Shown here one piece after another: positions 48,110 through 58,292 of a stretch of DNA of 64,000 nucleotides. Source of the stretch: CAWGMT01 sp963823675. Its GTDB lineage: Bacteria > Planctomycetota > Planctomycetia > Isosphaerales > Isosphaeraceae. Under the pieces are notes generated by a model. The model had not been told where the DNA came from. It did no database searches and worked only from the letters and a program-made list of their open reading frames with translations. Every line of letters begins with the position of its first letter. Positions within the stretch are counted from its first letter, which is position 1. A program made the translations under genes and the position numbers. The stretch is taken from positions 558,001 through 622,000 of the forward strand of contig CAWGMT010000009.1 of assembly GCA_963823675.1 (NCBI GenBank), given 5' to 3'.

Positions 48110-50686
48110 CTATTGATCCGCATCTGTGCTGGGCGCCGCGCTCGCGATTCCGGACGTATCGTCCCAAGCTGGCACCGCGAGCCGCCGCATCGCGCTGCCT
48201 TCCTCGAATACCAAGACCTCCGCCGTGGCCCAGCCATTGTCGGGGAAGCGCCTGGGACAGGTCCACGTCCCTTCGGCACTCAAACCCGCGAAGACGACCA
48301 CCGAGCGATTGGAGGCCAGCGGGCTTGGACCGGCGGCCACGACTGCGGAGTGCGGATGGGCGAAGGTCTCACCGGCAATCGTGAACGAAGCGGCCCCGAA
48401 CTCGACCGGCAGCGCCTTGGCCAGATGGTCCGTTATCCGGTTGGTCGCGGGCCGCCCGACCAGCAGAATATGAAAGTCCTTGAGGAAATTCTTATCGACA
48501 TCCTTGTCGGCTTTGATCGGAACAGTCATGTTGGCCCAGCGGCTGGCCAGCTTGCGCTGCAAGCTCTGCGCGGCCTCCCGCTGGGCGTCGGCCTCGGCGA
48601 GCGTGCCGTAGACGATCAGCGTCTTGTCGAGCTGGCGCTCGAACGAATCGACCGACCAGAAGCGGCCCGTCGACTTGCGATCGCGCACATCCCGGCCGAG
48701 CCTCGACAGAGCGTCGCCGTTGAGCCAGGCGTCTCTGAGCTCGCCCAGGGGTTTGCCGAGCGCCTTTTCGGCCGCATCGAAAAAGGCCGCCGATGAGACC
48801 GGCAAGCCGGCGTGGGTGCGACCGAATTCGTCCATGAACTTGTCAAACAGCTCCAGGCCCAACCGCGAGCGCAGCTCGGCCAGGATCAGCACGCCCTTTC
48901 CTGAAGCGATGTCGTACCATTCGTCGGATCGTAAATCGGCGCGGATCTCAACGAGGGGGATGTCCTTGCCGCCACGGCGCGCAACCGCCGTGAGATAGCG
49001 TGAAGCGGGCACAAACAAGCCCAGACTGATCCGGTCGCGGTCTCGCCTGCCGAGCTTCGCGCTGCAGCGCTGACCATTATCGCCTTCTCGCTGGCCACGA
49101 TCCCTTCGTATTCGGCGAAGGCAGCCGCCAGCCAGATGTCGGCATCGGTAGCGGGCAAGAGCGTGCCGTGCCAGACCGGCGTGTGCTCGCGCTGGGCGGC
49201 CGCATCATCGCTGTGATTCAATCGCGCCAGATCGACCGGCTTGCTCGCGGTTTTTTTGCCCGCCAGCGGCGAACCCGCTCGCAGCACGGTCCAGTCGTTG
49301 GGAATCAGCGGACGGATCGACGAGAATCGGCGACGCTCGGCGTCGCTCGGCTCCCAGGCGTGACCCAGGGGCGGGCCGAACTTGGCCCAGGTCGAAAGCT
49401 CGCGGGCCATCGCCGTGGTGGTGAACTTGGCGTCGAGGGAATGCGCGGCTGCCAGGGGCGGCGTCGTGAACGCCGTGAAGCCGAAGTTGAACGTCGATCC
49501 CCTTGGTCTTGCGATCGAAGAGTTGAATCCAAGAGCGGTCGCGGTCGGATGGGTGAAAGACGACATTCGCCGGCCGGCCGCCGACTGAAGGAATGGTTTC
49601 CATCCGCACCTGCACGTCCTTGGCGTTGTTGCAACCCCAGTAAAACCCGGCCGTGCCGCCGAACCACTCGTTCTTGCTGCTCTTCCACAAGCGGCTCTTG
49701 TGGGTGCCCAGCTCGAACAAAGCGATCTCGTTCTTCCTGGTGTCGGCCATCAGCCATTCGTTGGTGTAAAGGCCGTTGTTGCCTTGTTTGAGGATCTCGA
49801 CGGCCTGATCGATCGAGTCGGCATATTGCAGCGCGCGGCGGATGCGATCGGCCAGCGGGCTGCCCGTGGCGTCAAATTTGGTCTGGGCCAGGGTGGTCTC
49901 GCATACGACCAGGCCGCCGTCGCTCAAGTAATAGTCGAGCCCGCTCATGATACCGCCTGGATACGTCTGCATGAGCACGCGATGGCCGCGGGAGGGCTTG
50001 ACGTCGAGCCAGACATTGTAGTGATAGGCGTGGAACAGGTTCCACATCGTGATGTGGCCGATCACAACCTGGCCGTCGGCGGTGGCGGGGCCGGTCGCCG
50101 CGAAGGCGCTGCAATGCGATTCCTGCGGCCGGCCGGGCCCTTTTTCGGCCGGCTCCCGGAATCGCCGGCCTTCAAGACCCGTCGCCGTGGCCTCCAGGGC
50201 ATTCTCGAGGAAGTTGGTTTCAATGTCGGCATTGATCGTGACCACGTCGAGGAAATCGACCGCACGGCCGTCGTACCTGGCCCCGGCCGCGGCCGCGCCG
50301 TCGGCGATCCCCTTCATTTCCTCGATGAATTCCGGGTCGAATCGACGCAGAAACAGGGCGTCGGCGATCAGCCGTAGGTGGTTCCAGGCATCAACGGGTG
50401 CCTGGGTGCCACCATAAACCGCCAGCTCGCGGATGAACCCCGCGATTTCGGGCGCCATCAACCGGCCGTGCTGGAAGCCGCGCTCATAAGGCGTCCCTTC
50501 GATGTGCAGGACGATCCAGCCCGCTTGAGGATAACGATAGCCCGAGCCGAACCGCTCGACCGTCGATGAATCAGGCCGGAACGGTCCGGCGCTCGAGCTG
50601 GGATCGGAACCAGCCGCCCACACGGAAAGGGGCGTGAAGGCAAGGGCAAATATCGCTGCGACAAAGGCGTGCTTGGGGCTCGTCAT
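48110..50686 (-). CDS. Secreted AAT/phospholipase-B-like hydrolase with peptidase-like C-terminus (two frameshifts)
   Basis: About 858 aa. Start chosen at the ATG at 50686 (GAGG six bases upstream), followed by a signal peptide (AFVAAIFALAFTPLSVWAAG). The N-terminal 450 residues belong to the C45/acyltransferase Ntn-hydrolase superfamily: GTPYERGFQHGRLMAPEI, the likely autocatalytic cysteine in SHCSAFAATGPATADGQVVI, and GGIMSGLDYYLSDGGLVVCE. The frame shifts near 49505 to DAKFTTTAMARELSTWAKFG and back near 49075 to CSAKLGRRDRDRISLGLFVP. The C-terminal part (GKGVLILAELRSRLGLELFD, FMDEFGRTHAG, ALGKPLGELRDAWL) resembles the end of M1-type aminopeptidases. The two shifts compensate. Substrate unknown; acts outside the cytoplasm. 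Confidence 0.75.
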
Positions 50687-50884
50687 GTTCATCCTCAACG
50701 GAGCTCGGCGGATTCTGGTGCCGGGGTCATAGTGCAAGGGCCGGCGAAGTTACTCCTCGCGCCCCCTCACACGATAATCGTCCGGGCGAGGTTGACGCGA
50801 GGGGTAAGTGGCGCACCGCGAGATCGAACGTCAGAATGGGTCGTCGCTGATGATCTCGCCGTCGCTATGATTTCCGCATCGCGA

Positions 50885-52188
50885 TCATCGGTCGGCGATA
50901 TTCGAAATGAGCGTCACCAGCGGGGCAAAGTAACCGACGGCCGTTACGAAGACCACCAGTCCGAGCATCAGCACGACCAGCGGGAAGAGGGTCTGGATCA
51001 CCATCTGGAATCTGATCGCCAGCCGGCGCTCGGTGGTCTCGGCCAGTTCGTCGAGCGCCCACCCCAGGTTGCCCACCGCGGCAGCCGCGCGGAGGACTTC
51101 GCCATCGGCCGCGCGAATCAGATGATGACGCCGCAGTGAATCGATCCAGTCATCCCCGTGCCGCACGTCGTTCCGGGAGGCGATCAACCGGCGGCGAAAC
51201 CACCGGGTCGGGTAGCGATCCCCCAGAAGCGAGAGGCCGAATTCGATCGGCTTGCTGGCATGCACCACCAGCGAAAGGGACCTAAAGACGAGCGCCGTAT
51301 GACGCCGGCCCAGCAATCGGTCGAAGAGCGGAACGTGGTAGTTGCCCCAGTTCATGAATGAGAACGGCAGGAAGATGAGGAGGATCAGCTCGGCCAAGGG
51401 GAGCCAGCCAAAAAGCTCTCTGTAGTTGAGCACGCCGCTGGTCACGTGGATCATCATGATCGTGAACCGGGGGAGCCCGAGGCCGAAATCGGCGAAGATC
51501 GACTCGATCCTGGGCATGATGAAGTAGAGGATAAAACCAACTATGGTTTGCAGCGCGAGCAGCATGAGCAGGAGATAGGCCAGCCGCGAGGCGATGGCCG
51601 TCCAGATCGGCAGCCGGGCCGACTGGGCGGTCGCGGCGATCCGCAAAGCCTGGGGCAGGCGCCCGGTCGCGTGGCCGACCCAGGCGAGCAGGACGGCATC
51701 CCGCGAAGCGAGCTTCCGATTGTTCGCGAGCGCTTCGGGAAGCGCGATCCCGCCTCTCAACTGGCGGGCCAGCTCCATGATCCTCCGGTGCCCCTTACCG
51801 CGATACTGACCGGCAAAGGCATCGACCGCGGCCGCCAGCGGCATGCGATGCTCGGCCGCAATCGCCATGATCCACAAGAGCGCGTCCTGCCGGATCGCCC
51901 GCCGCCGCGCAGGATGATCGACCCACCGACCGCCGCGGCCACCAGCCCGATGAACGTGAGGATCAAGAGCGGAGGACCGATCGTGCGCCACAGCCACAAG
52001 AACACCGCGACGCCGGCAACCAGATACATGAGATGCACCAGTCGCCAGCTCGCCGCGCCGGCAGGGGTCCAAGGGGCCTCGACCTCGAGACCTTCCCACG
52101 CCGTTTCCCTCTGCGCAGCCTGCTCGGGCGCATCGAGCTCTTGATTCGGCTTCTCCGTCGGGAACGGATCGTCAGGCTGCGCTGCCAC
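50885..52188 (-). CDS. GspF-type platform protein, form A' (one-base frameshift)
   Basis: A type II secretion/type IV pilus inner-membrane platform homologue, 434 aa after correcting one lost base near 51905, exactly the length of its intact paralogue at 56941. The N-terminal polar segment is followed by an extra hydrophobic hairpin (LVHLMYLVAGVAVFLWLW, LILTFIGLVAAAVGGSIIL) not present in form B. Then come two GspF repeats (QDALLWIMAIAAEHRMPLAA, QSARLPIWTAIASRLAYLLL, RHTALVFRSLSLVVHASKPI) and a C-terminal helix (TLFPLVVLMLGLVVFVTAVG). It follows form B' across 27 bp. The break lies in a CGCGGCGGCGGG run and may be a sequencing error. Confidence 0.85.
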
Positions 52189-52215
52189 CGGATTCTCCGC
52201 GGGACTGTGAAGGGC

Positions 52216-53295
52216 TCAACCGCTCAGACGGCTGATCAGCGTGATCAGCGGCAAGAACAATCCCGGAATGACCATGATCAGCGCCAGCACCAGGACCACG
52301 CACACGATCGTCACGGTCGTCCCGGCCAGGGTCGCCTTCGAACGGGCCTGGGTCTCGAACAGAACGCCGGCCAGATGGAGCACCTCGGAGAGGGCCATCT
52401 GGTTCTCCGCCCAGCCCAGGAGGCGAGGCAGACCGGGCGGAAACCTCCAGAACTTGCTCATGGCCTGATCGAGGGACCGGCCCGATTCGACCTCACGGGC
52501 CATGTTGGCGCAGGCGCGCTCCATGCTCGAATCTTCCAGCCCCTGTCCCGTTAACCGGAGCGCTTCGGGCAACGGTAGTTGGCCCTCCAGCAGCAAGGCC
52601 AGGAAATGACAGAACTCCGAAAGCCGGGTGGCGGCCCAGATCGGCCCGAAGAGGGGAACCTGCGTCGAAAGGCTGCGGCGAACCGCAGGCTTGAGAAGCA
52701 GCCGAGCAGCAAGCCACGCCACGACCAGAGACAGGAACATGCAAGCAAGAGGGCCCGCGGCCTTATTGATGGCCCTCGCGCTCAGAATGATGACGATCGT
52801 CAATCCCGGCAACGGGATGCCGAAATCCATGAAGATCTTCTCGAACTGACTTACCGCGAAGCTGCTGACGAAGAGAAACAGCCCCAGCGTGATGGCGAGC
52901 GTTATCAGTGGATACGCGAGGCTCAGCATCAGCCGGCGCTTGAGGTCAACGCCCAGGCCCGCAAAGCTGGAGAAGCGAGCGAGGACGTCGCCGATCCGGC
53001 CCGATCGGGCCCCCGCGACGACGAGCCCCCGCAAATGAGGCGGAATCGCATCCTGCTGGTCTCCGATCGCTTGATCCAGCGGAGCGCCCGCCTCGAGCGC
53101 GCGGGCCAGGTCGCCCATCGATCGGCGGAGCCGGCCCCGCGGCAGCTCCTCGCTCAACGCGGCCAGGCCGGCTGCCAGGGGCAGGCCGGCCCTCGTCAGC
53201 CCGGCGATCTGGCGCGAGAGCTCGGCGGTCTCCGCGCCCGTCAGTCCGCTCCCGCCGCCGTTTGACGCTCCAGTATTCCCCATGTCGATCCCCAT
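52216..53295 (-). CDS. GspF-type platform protein, form B'
   Basis: A 359-aa intact GspF homologue. First repeat: LSRQIAGLTRAGLPLAAGLA, GRLRRSMGDLARALEAG and LVVAGARSGRIGDVLARFSS. Helices at about 130-155 and 165-195; second repeat LSEFCHFLALLLEGQLPLPE and SMERACANMAREVESGRSLD; last helix VLVLALIMVIPGLFLPLITL. The general fold, with two cytoplasmic helical bundles and three membrane helices, is that of GspF/PilC. It is followed after 27 bp by form A', and the B'-A' pair is paralogous to B-A at 59.4-56.9 kb. It lies 37 bp after a DUF1559 prepilin gene. Confidence 0.9.
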   Translation of the reverse strand: MGIDMGNTGASNGGGSGLTGAETAELSRQIAGLTRAGLPLAAGLAALSEELPRGRLRRSMGDLARALEAGAPLDQAIGDQQDAIPPHLRGLVVAGARSGRIGDVLARFSSFAGLGVDLKRRLMLSLAYPLITLAITLGLFLFVSSFAVSQFEKIFMDFGIPLPGLTIVIILSARAINKAAGPLACMFLSLVVAWLAARLLLKPAVRRSLSTQVPLFGPIWAATRLSEFCHFLALLLEGQLPLPEALRLTGQGLEDSSMERACANMAREVESGRSLDQAMSKFWRFPPGLPRLLGWAENQMALSEVLHLAGVLFETQARSKATLAGTTVTIVCVVLVLALIMVIPGLFLPLITLISRLSG

Positions 53296-53332
53296 CCGAG
53301 AATCAGGTCATTCTGTCATCATGGGTTGCCTG

Positions 53333-54215
53333 TCAAAACGCGTCGTCGCTGATGATCTCGCCGTCGCTGCGGTTTGCCAGGTGCTGATAGACGGCCGGAT
53401 TGACCGACTCTTTCACGTACCGCACCGCGCCGTTGCAAAAGAGGAAGTTAGCGCCCTGGCCATGGTGGCTGCTGAATCCGCCCGTGTAACCGACCGGAAG
53501 CAGCCCGTCGCCCACCAGCTTTTCTATTTCTTCCGGCTGAGGACGGGCTTCGGAGGCATTGAAGGGACCTCGGCCCATCGCCGTGAAGAGCAGATCGGGC
53601 TCGTTGATGCGGCGTCCAGTGTTGCGGAGCGTGGCCCGCGTGCCCGACGCCCAGCCCAAGGACGGCCCGCCGCCGACCACCTCACTAAGCAAGATCGTAT
53701 ACGCTGGACCGTCCGTGATGTCGTCATAGCCGATCCGGCTGTTCAAGTAGAGTACGCCTCGGTTGCTCGCATCGATCGGCGCGTCAACATCGTGGTGACA
53801 GCCCGCATAGTTGCTCGTTGCTCGCCGCGAGTCTGACGGGCAGCTAAGCGTACTCATGACGGCCGTTCCCGCAGTCATGTTGCTCGGGTGGTAAACGCCG
53901 TAGCGGAAGTCAAACCGCCGGTAGACGTTGTTCTGCCCGATGAACGGTAGGATCTGCACGACCCAGCTATGGTGATAACCGCTTGGCAGGTTGAGGATGG
54001 GCCCTTTCTCGTTGACCACGCCGGGCGGCAGCACGTTGTGCGCCGAGGCGTAGTTGCCCAGGGCGAGACCCAACTGCAACAAGTTGTTGGTGCACTGGGC
54101 GCGCTGCGCCGCCTCGCGCCGACTGGATCGCCGGCAGGAGCAAGGCGATCAAGACCGCGATGATCGAAACCACCATGATCAACTCGATCAAGGTAAACGC
54201 GGAACGACGCTTCAT
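53333..54215 (-). CDS. DUF1559 prepilin-like protein (2-bp deletion)
   Basis: About 294 aa after correction. The N-terminus is a type IV prepilin leader (AFTLIELIMVVSIIAVLIAL) with the glutamate at +5. The DUF1559 domain follows: NNLLQLGLALGNYASAHNVL, PPGVVNEKGPILNLPSGYHH, TLSCPSDSRRATSNYAGCHH, DGPAYTILLSEVVGG, and the C-terminal motif SSHHGQGANFLFCNGAVRYV. The frame breaks near 54117, where the expected SAREAAQRAQCTNN is disrupted by loss of one CG unit from GCGCGCGAGG. The ATG at 54215 is preceded by GGAG. DUF1559 proteins are the hugely expanded putative pseudopilins of planctomycetes. Upstream of the B'-A' pair. Confidence 0.85.
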
Positions 54216-54354
54216 CGGCTCATGCTCCGTTAGAATCGGGACGCAAGGACCTTCCCGGTAGAGTCGGCTTTCGCTGGGCGAAAGCACGTCCTTTCGCGGA
54301 GCGAAAGGCGACACTCATTTTCGCTTAGGGACCGCGCAGAAATAACTTTGCTAA

Positions 54355-54415
54355 TTGTGGTGCAGGCGTCCCGCCTGCCGGCACGGGGAATGCAGGCGGG
54401 ACGCCTGCACCACAA
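54355..54415. repeat. 24-bp perfect inverted repeat
   Basis: The arms 54355-54378 (TTGTGGTGCAGGCGTCCCGC plus CTGC) and 54392-54415 are exact reverse complements around a 13-bp loop. It lies between the two DUF1559 genes. Just beside it (about 54270-54315) is a second small palindrome, CCTTTCGCGGAGCGAAAGG. Both are REP-like; either may attenuate read-through between the two halves of the pilin locus. Confidence 0.8.
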
Positions 54416-54456
54416 CCATGAAGTCGCCAAACTCATTTTCGCGGCGCGCCTTGGCA

Positions 54457-55428
54457 TTAGAACTTGTCGGCGTCGATGAACTCGCCGTCCGCACGATTTC
54501 CCAGCAGCCGCAGTACTCCAGCGGCGATGCTGGCCTTGATGAACCGAACCCCGCCGTCGCCGAACGCACAGTTGGCGCCGCCGGGATGCCGGCTCTTATA
54601 GCCGCCCACGAACCGGAGTGCGTCCGCCGACGCAGTCACCTCTCCGTCTCCCGTCGAACCTGACTCCACCACGCCGGCATCGACCGGCGGCGCAGGTGCG
54701 CCAGGACGCACCGCAGGCGCCACCGGCGTGCTCTGCTGGTTGATGACGGTGCCCGTATTGCGCAAGCTGGCCCGCGTGCCCGAGGCCCAGCCTAGCCCCA
54801 GCCCGTCGTTCAGCTTCTCGCCGATGAAGATCGTCTGCGAAGTGCCGTCAGTCACGTCTTCATAGCGGATCGCGCTATTGAGAAAGAGCACACCCTTGTT
54901 GTTGGCCGCGATTGCCGCCTCGACGTCGTGGTGATTACCCGCGTAGTTGTTCATGGCCACGCCCAGCGCCCCCCGGCCAGGCCCGTTGTCCGACGGGCAG
55001 AGAAAGCTGCGCACCAGCGTCCCTCGCGTCGTGCTGTTCTCCGTCTCGTAGAGGCCGAGCTTGAAATTGAAGTGGTTGTAAATCGTGCGGGCCTCGATGT
55101 ACGGCAAGATCTGGGTGAGCCAGCCGAAATGATAGCCTTTCGGCAGATCCTGGATCGGGCCGGTGGTGTTCACCACACCGGGCGGCAGCATTTCGTGCGA
55201 CGACTCGTAGTTTTGCAGCGCAAGCGCCACTTGCATCAAGTTGTTGACGCACTGGGCGCGCCTTGCGGCTTCGCGCGCCGACTGGACGGCCGGCAGCAAG
55301 AGCGCGACCAGGACCGCGATGATCGCGATCACGACCAGGAGCTCGATCAAGGTAAATGCCCGCGCCGGTGCTAGACCGGGCGCGCGGCGAAGTGCTGGGG
55401 AAAAACGCATCACGGTACCTCGAGTCAT
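54457..55428 (-). CDS. DUF1559 prepilin-like protein
   Basis: A 323-aa intact DUF1559 protein: prepilin leader RAFTLIELLVVIAIIAVLVA, then SAREAARRAQCVNNLMQVAL, PPGVVNTTGPIQDLPKGYHF, SFLCPSDNGPGRGALGVAMN, TSQTIFIGEKLNDGLGLGWA and the terminal HPGGANCAFGDGGVRFIKAS. A Pro/Ala-rich insertion (APAVRPGAPAPPVDAG) sits before the last motif. The start overlaps the preceding pilin-like gene by 4 bp, placing it in the secretion operon. It should be processed by a prepilin peptidase not present in this window. Confidence 0.93.
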   Translation of the reverse strand: MTRGTVMRFSPALRRAPGLAPARAFTLIELLVVIAIIAVLVALLLPAVQSAREAARRAQCVNNLMQVALALQNYESSHEMLPPGVVNTTGPIQDLPKGYHFGWLTQILPYIEARTIYNHFNFKLGLYETENSTTRGTLVRSFLCPSDNGPGRGALGVAMNNYAGNHHDVEAAIAANNKGVLFLNSAIRYEDVTDGTSQTIFIGEKLNDGLGLGWASGTRASLRNTGTVINQQSTPVAPAVRPGAPAPPVDAGVVESGSTGDGEVTASADALRFVGGYKSRHPGGANCAFGDGGVRFIKASIAAGVLRLLGNRADGEFIDADKF

Positions 55429-55904
55429 GGCGCGACTCCTGCCTTGTCTGGTTCGAGATCGATCAAGATTTGTTTGGTTTGCCGCGATCGCGCGGGCGGA
55501 TCGAGGGGATAATCAGCCTGCACGCGAACGCGCCTGCGATTCCCATTTTCCCGCACGCGTTCGACTGTGATCGTGATCATGGCCGCCGCCTGAGGCGGCG
55601 AGCCGGAAGATTGGCTCGGCGCGGAGCCAGTGGGAACAGCAAGATCCTGGGCGTGGATTGGCCACTCTTCACCAGGGTAATTCCGGTCGGCGGCAAGCCG
55701 GCCGAGGGCGCGGTCGAACCCGGATTCCGCCAGCCATTCGGCCTGGAGCCGCTGCTCCTGGGACCGAACCTGGTGGCGCTGGGCCAGGCCCACCTTGAGC
55801 AAGGCCGCCCCGATCAGACTGATGACGATCAGGCAGACCAGGACCGCGACCGTGGTCAAGGCCCGCCGGGAACGTCTCTGGGACTGCGATCTGCTGATCA
55901 TCAT
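55425..55904 (-). CDS. GspK/PilX-like pilin accessory protein
   Basis: A 159-aa protein with an N-terminal basic stretch (SQSQRRSRRA) and a hydrophobic helix (TTVAVLVCLIVISLIGAALL), followed by the signature of the PilX/GspK N-terminal region (QEQRLQAEWLAESGFDRALG). A short beta-rich tail follows. Such minor components prime pseudopilus assembly. It overlaps both its neighbours by 4 bp (55901-55904 and 55425-55428), so the cluster is translationally coupled. Confidence 0.7.
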   Translation of the reverse strand: MMISRSQSQRRSRRALTTVAVLVCLIVISLIGAALLKVGLAQRHQVRSQEQRLQAEWLAESGFDRALGRLAADRNYPGEEWPIHAQDLAVPTGSAPSQSSGSPPQAAAMITITVERVRENGNRRRVRVQADYPLDPPARSRQTKQILIDLEPDKAGVAP

Positions 55905-56464
55905 GGCGGCGGCCCTCCCTTCTTTCCAACGGCAAGGGCGTGCCGCTTGCCGACCAACGCCACCGCCTCCAGCGGTCGAGCCGAGGCTGTGCCCGTCGTA
56001 CGATCGTGCTTTTTGATGAGCAGGGCCACGAACTGGCGGCCTGCCTCGGAACGAATTTGAAAGTCGATCTCGCGTGCGGCCGGCAACGAATACAGCTCCC
56101 GGCGCGCGACATTGCCGTCCTGGGATTCGACCCGAATGACCGCTGATTTTCTGGGCTCGTAGACCACGTCGTGCTTGGGCCCGAGTGCAAGCCGCAGGCC
56201 CGGTGCCTTGCCGCCGCCGGCGGGCGCGGCGTCGAGCTGGGCATCGGCGGCGGCGTGGGCGTCGCTGCGAAGCTGGCGAGCGAGCCGTTCCAGCCCCACT
56301 TGCGCATTCAAGCGCGACTGTCCGTCCGTCTTGAGCCGCAAGAGAGCCTGGATCGTGAAGGCGCAGAGGCCAAGCGTCGTGGCGACGGCCGTGATCAGGA
56401 CCATCATTTCGATGATCGTGATGCCCCGGCGCCTGGGTTTGGCTCTGGCGTTATGGCTGATCAT
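55901..56464 (-). CDS. Prepilin-like protein (PulJ/GspJ type)
   Basis: A 187-aa protein with a prepilin-type leader (RRRGITIIEMMVLITAVATT; glutamate at +5) and a helix that continues as an amphipathic coil (LERLARQLRSDAHAAADAQL), then a beta-rich domain (GPKHDVVYEPRKSAVIRVES). Organisation resembles minor pseudopilin GspJ. It overlaps the upstream pilin-like gene (56461-56464) and the downstream PilX-like gene. Intact. Confidence 0.75.
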   Translation of the reverse strand: MISHNARAKPRRRGITIIEMMVLITAVATTLGLCAFTIQALLRLKTDGQSRLNAQVGLERLARQLRSDAHAAADAQLDAAPAGGGKAPGLRLALGPKHDVVYEPRKSAVIRVESQDGNVARRELYSLPAAREIDFQIRSEAGRQFVALLIKKHDRTTGTASARPLEAVALVGKRHALAVGKKGGPPP

Positions 56465-56944
56465 GGGCTGATCCTCCGACGTTCAATCCAGGAGGTCAGG
56501 CGGACGGGAGCGGCCCATTCGCCACCGCGGTCGCGCCAGCGAAGCTGGATCGCAATCCGTTTGGCCGATCGGCCCGCGCCGGGCTGGCTCTTCGTGATGT
56601 CGACTTTCAGGTCGGCCTCGGGCAGCGACCGTGCGGTCCTGGCCGGGGCCGCGTATTCGCGCCAGCTCGGGCGTGACCTCGTCATAGGGATGCGCCGCCA
56701 GGCGCTCCATCAGGTTGGCCACTTCCACGACAGCCTGCTCCCGCCGCTCGGCGGCTCGGCGCTCGAGCGCCACCCATCCGAGAACCTTGACCGTCATGCC
56801 CATGATGATCACGAGCAAGACGGTGCTCATCGTCACCTCGGCCAGGAGCGAGCCGCGGCGGTGGAGAACCCTGCGGCGCGACCGCACGGCCCGCGGCGGG
56901 CCGCCCGTTCCGGGTCGCCTGTTCTGGAGCGAAATCGCGATCAT
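56461..56944 (-). CDS. Prepilin-like protein (GspI/PilV type), one-base insertion
   Basis: About 160 aa after removing one inserted C near 56665. The N-terminus has a prepilin-like segment (RRGSLLAEVTMSTVLLVIIM) and a coil (ERREQAVVEVANLMERLAAH then PYDEVTPELA). The other frame continues EYAAPARTARSLPEADLKVD and RIAIQLRWRDRGGEWAAPVR to 56461. The start overlaps the GspF form A stop by 3 bases and the stop overlaps the next start. Minor pseudopilin role inferred from context. Confidence 0.7.
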
Positions 56945-58245
56945 CGGTCACCGAGCTCCGAAATGATTTTGACCAGCGGGGCAAAGAAACCGAGAGCCGT
57001 CACGAAGACCACCAGGCCCAACATCAGGACGACCAGCGGGAACAAGGTCTGGACCAGCATCTGGAATTTGAGCGCCAGCCGCCGCTCGCTGCTCTCGGCC
57101 AGTTCGTCCAGCGCCCACCCCAGGTTGCCCACCGCGGCCGCCGATCGGAGCACCTCGCCATCGGACGGCCGGATCAGGTGATGACGCCTCAATGACTCGA
57201 TCCAGTCAGCCCCGTGCCGCACGTCGGTCCGGGCTGCAACGAGCCGGCGGCGCACCCACCGGGTCGGATAGTAATCCCCCAGGAGCGCGAGCCCGAAATC
57301 GATAGGCCTGCCGGCATTGACGACGAGCGCCAGGGACCGAAACAAGAGGGCGGTATGACGCCGGCCCAGCAAGTGGTCGAAGAGCGGAACGTCGTAGTTG
57401 CCCCAGCCAATAAACGAAAACGGGAGGAAGGCGAGCAGGATAAGCTCGACGATCGGCACCCACGCGTGGAGATAGAAGTATTTCACCATCCAGTGGGACG
57501 CGTCAATCATCATGACGGTCACCTCGGGCAGCGAGACGCCGAAATCCCGAAAGATCGCTTCGAACTTGGGCACGATGAAGTAGAGGAGAAAGCCGAAGAC
57601 CCCTTGCAAACCAAGCAACAGCAGCAACAGATAGCCCAGCCGCGACGCAATGGCGACCCAGATTGGCAACCGGGCCGACCGCGCCGTCGAGGCAATCCGC
57701 AACGCCCGCGGCAACTGTCCGGTTGCTTCACCGACCCTGGTGAGCAGGACGGCGTCCCTCGAGGCGATCTTGCGCTGCCTCGCGAGCGCCTCGGGAAGCG
57801 AGGTGCCGCCGTCCAGCTCGCTCGCCAGCTCCATGATCCTGCCGTGCGAGCGGCCCCAGTATTGATCGGCGAACGCCGCGATCGCAGGTGCCAGCGGCAT
57901 CCGGTTCTCGGCCGCGATCGCCATGATCCACAGGAGGGAATCTTGCCGCGAAGCCCGCCGCCGACCCAGGATGACCGCGCCCCCCACGAGCGCGCCCACG
58001 AGCCCGATGATCAGGAACACGACGAGGGGAGGACCGAACGTGACCGCCAGATAGAAGACCACCGCCGCCCCGGCGACCAGATAAATGAGATGCAAAACCC
58101 GCCACGGCCTCGGGTGAGTCGATCCCCGCGCGTACTCCATTTCAAGATCGCCCCCGGGCGGTTTGGCGTCCGCCCGATGTTCTTGCGCACCGCGATCGCT
58201 CTCGGGCTTATCGGTCGCGAACGGCTGGGCGGGCTCGGTGGGCAC
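56941..58245 (-). CDS. GspF-type platform protein, form A
   Basis: A 434-aa intact protein. Residues 1-48 are polar; an extra hydrophobic hairpin lies at about 50-93 (WRVLHLIYLVAGAAVVFYLA, LVVFLIIGLVGALVGGAVIL). Then two GspF bundles: QDSLLWIMAIAAENRMPLAP, DGGTSLPEALARQRKIASRD; and RRHTALLFRSLALVVNAGRP, LGWALDELAESSERRLALKF, each followed by membrane helices. The C-terminus is TLFPLVVLMLGLVVFVTALG. Closely similar to A' at 50885. It lies 47 bp after form B and overlaps the next pilin-like gene. The N-terminal hairpin distinguishes it from ordinary GspF/PilC. Confidence 0.9.
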   Translation of the reverse strand: MPTEPAQPFATDKPESDRGAQEHRADAKPPGGDLEMEYARGSTHPRPWRVLHLIYLVAGAAVVFYLAVTFGPPLVVFLIIGLVGALVGGAVILGRRRASRQDSLLWIMAIAAENRMPLAPAIAAFADQYWGRSHGRIMELASELDGGTSLPEALARQRKIASRDAVLLTRVGEATGQLPRALRIASTARSARLPIWVAIASRLGYLLLLLLGLQGVFGFLLYFIVPKFEAIFRDFGVSLPEVTVMMIDASHWMVKYFYLHAWVPIVELILLAFLPFSFIGWGNYDVPLFDHLLGRRHTALLFRSLALVVNAGRPIDFGLALLGDYYPTRWVRRRLVAARTDVRHGADWIESLRRHHLIRPSDGEVLRSAAAVGNLGWALDELAESSERRLALKFQMLVQTLFPLVVLMLGLVVFVTALGFFAPLVKIISELGDR

Positions 58246-58292
58246 GGCGTCTTCCCTCGGCTACGGACAGGACAGGCCACTCTACGGGACAA

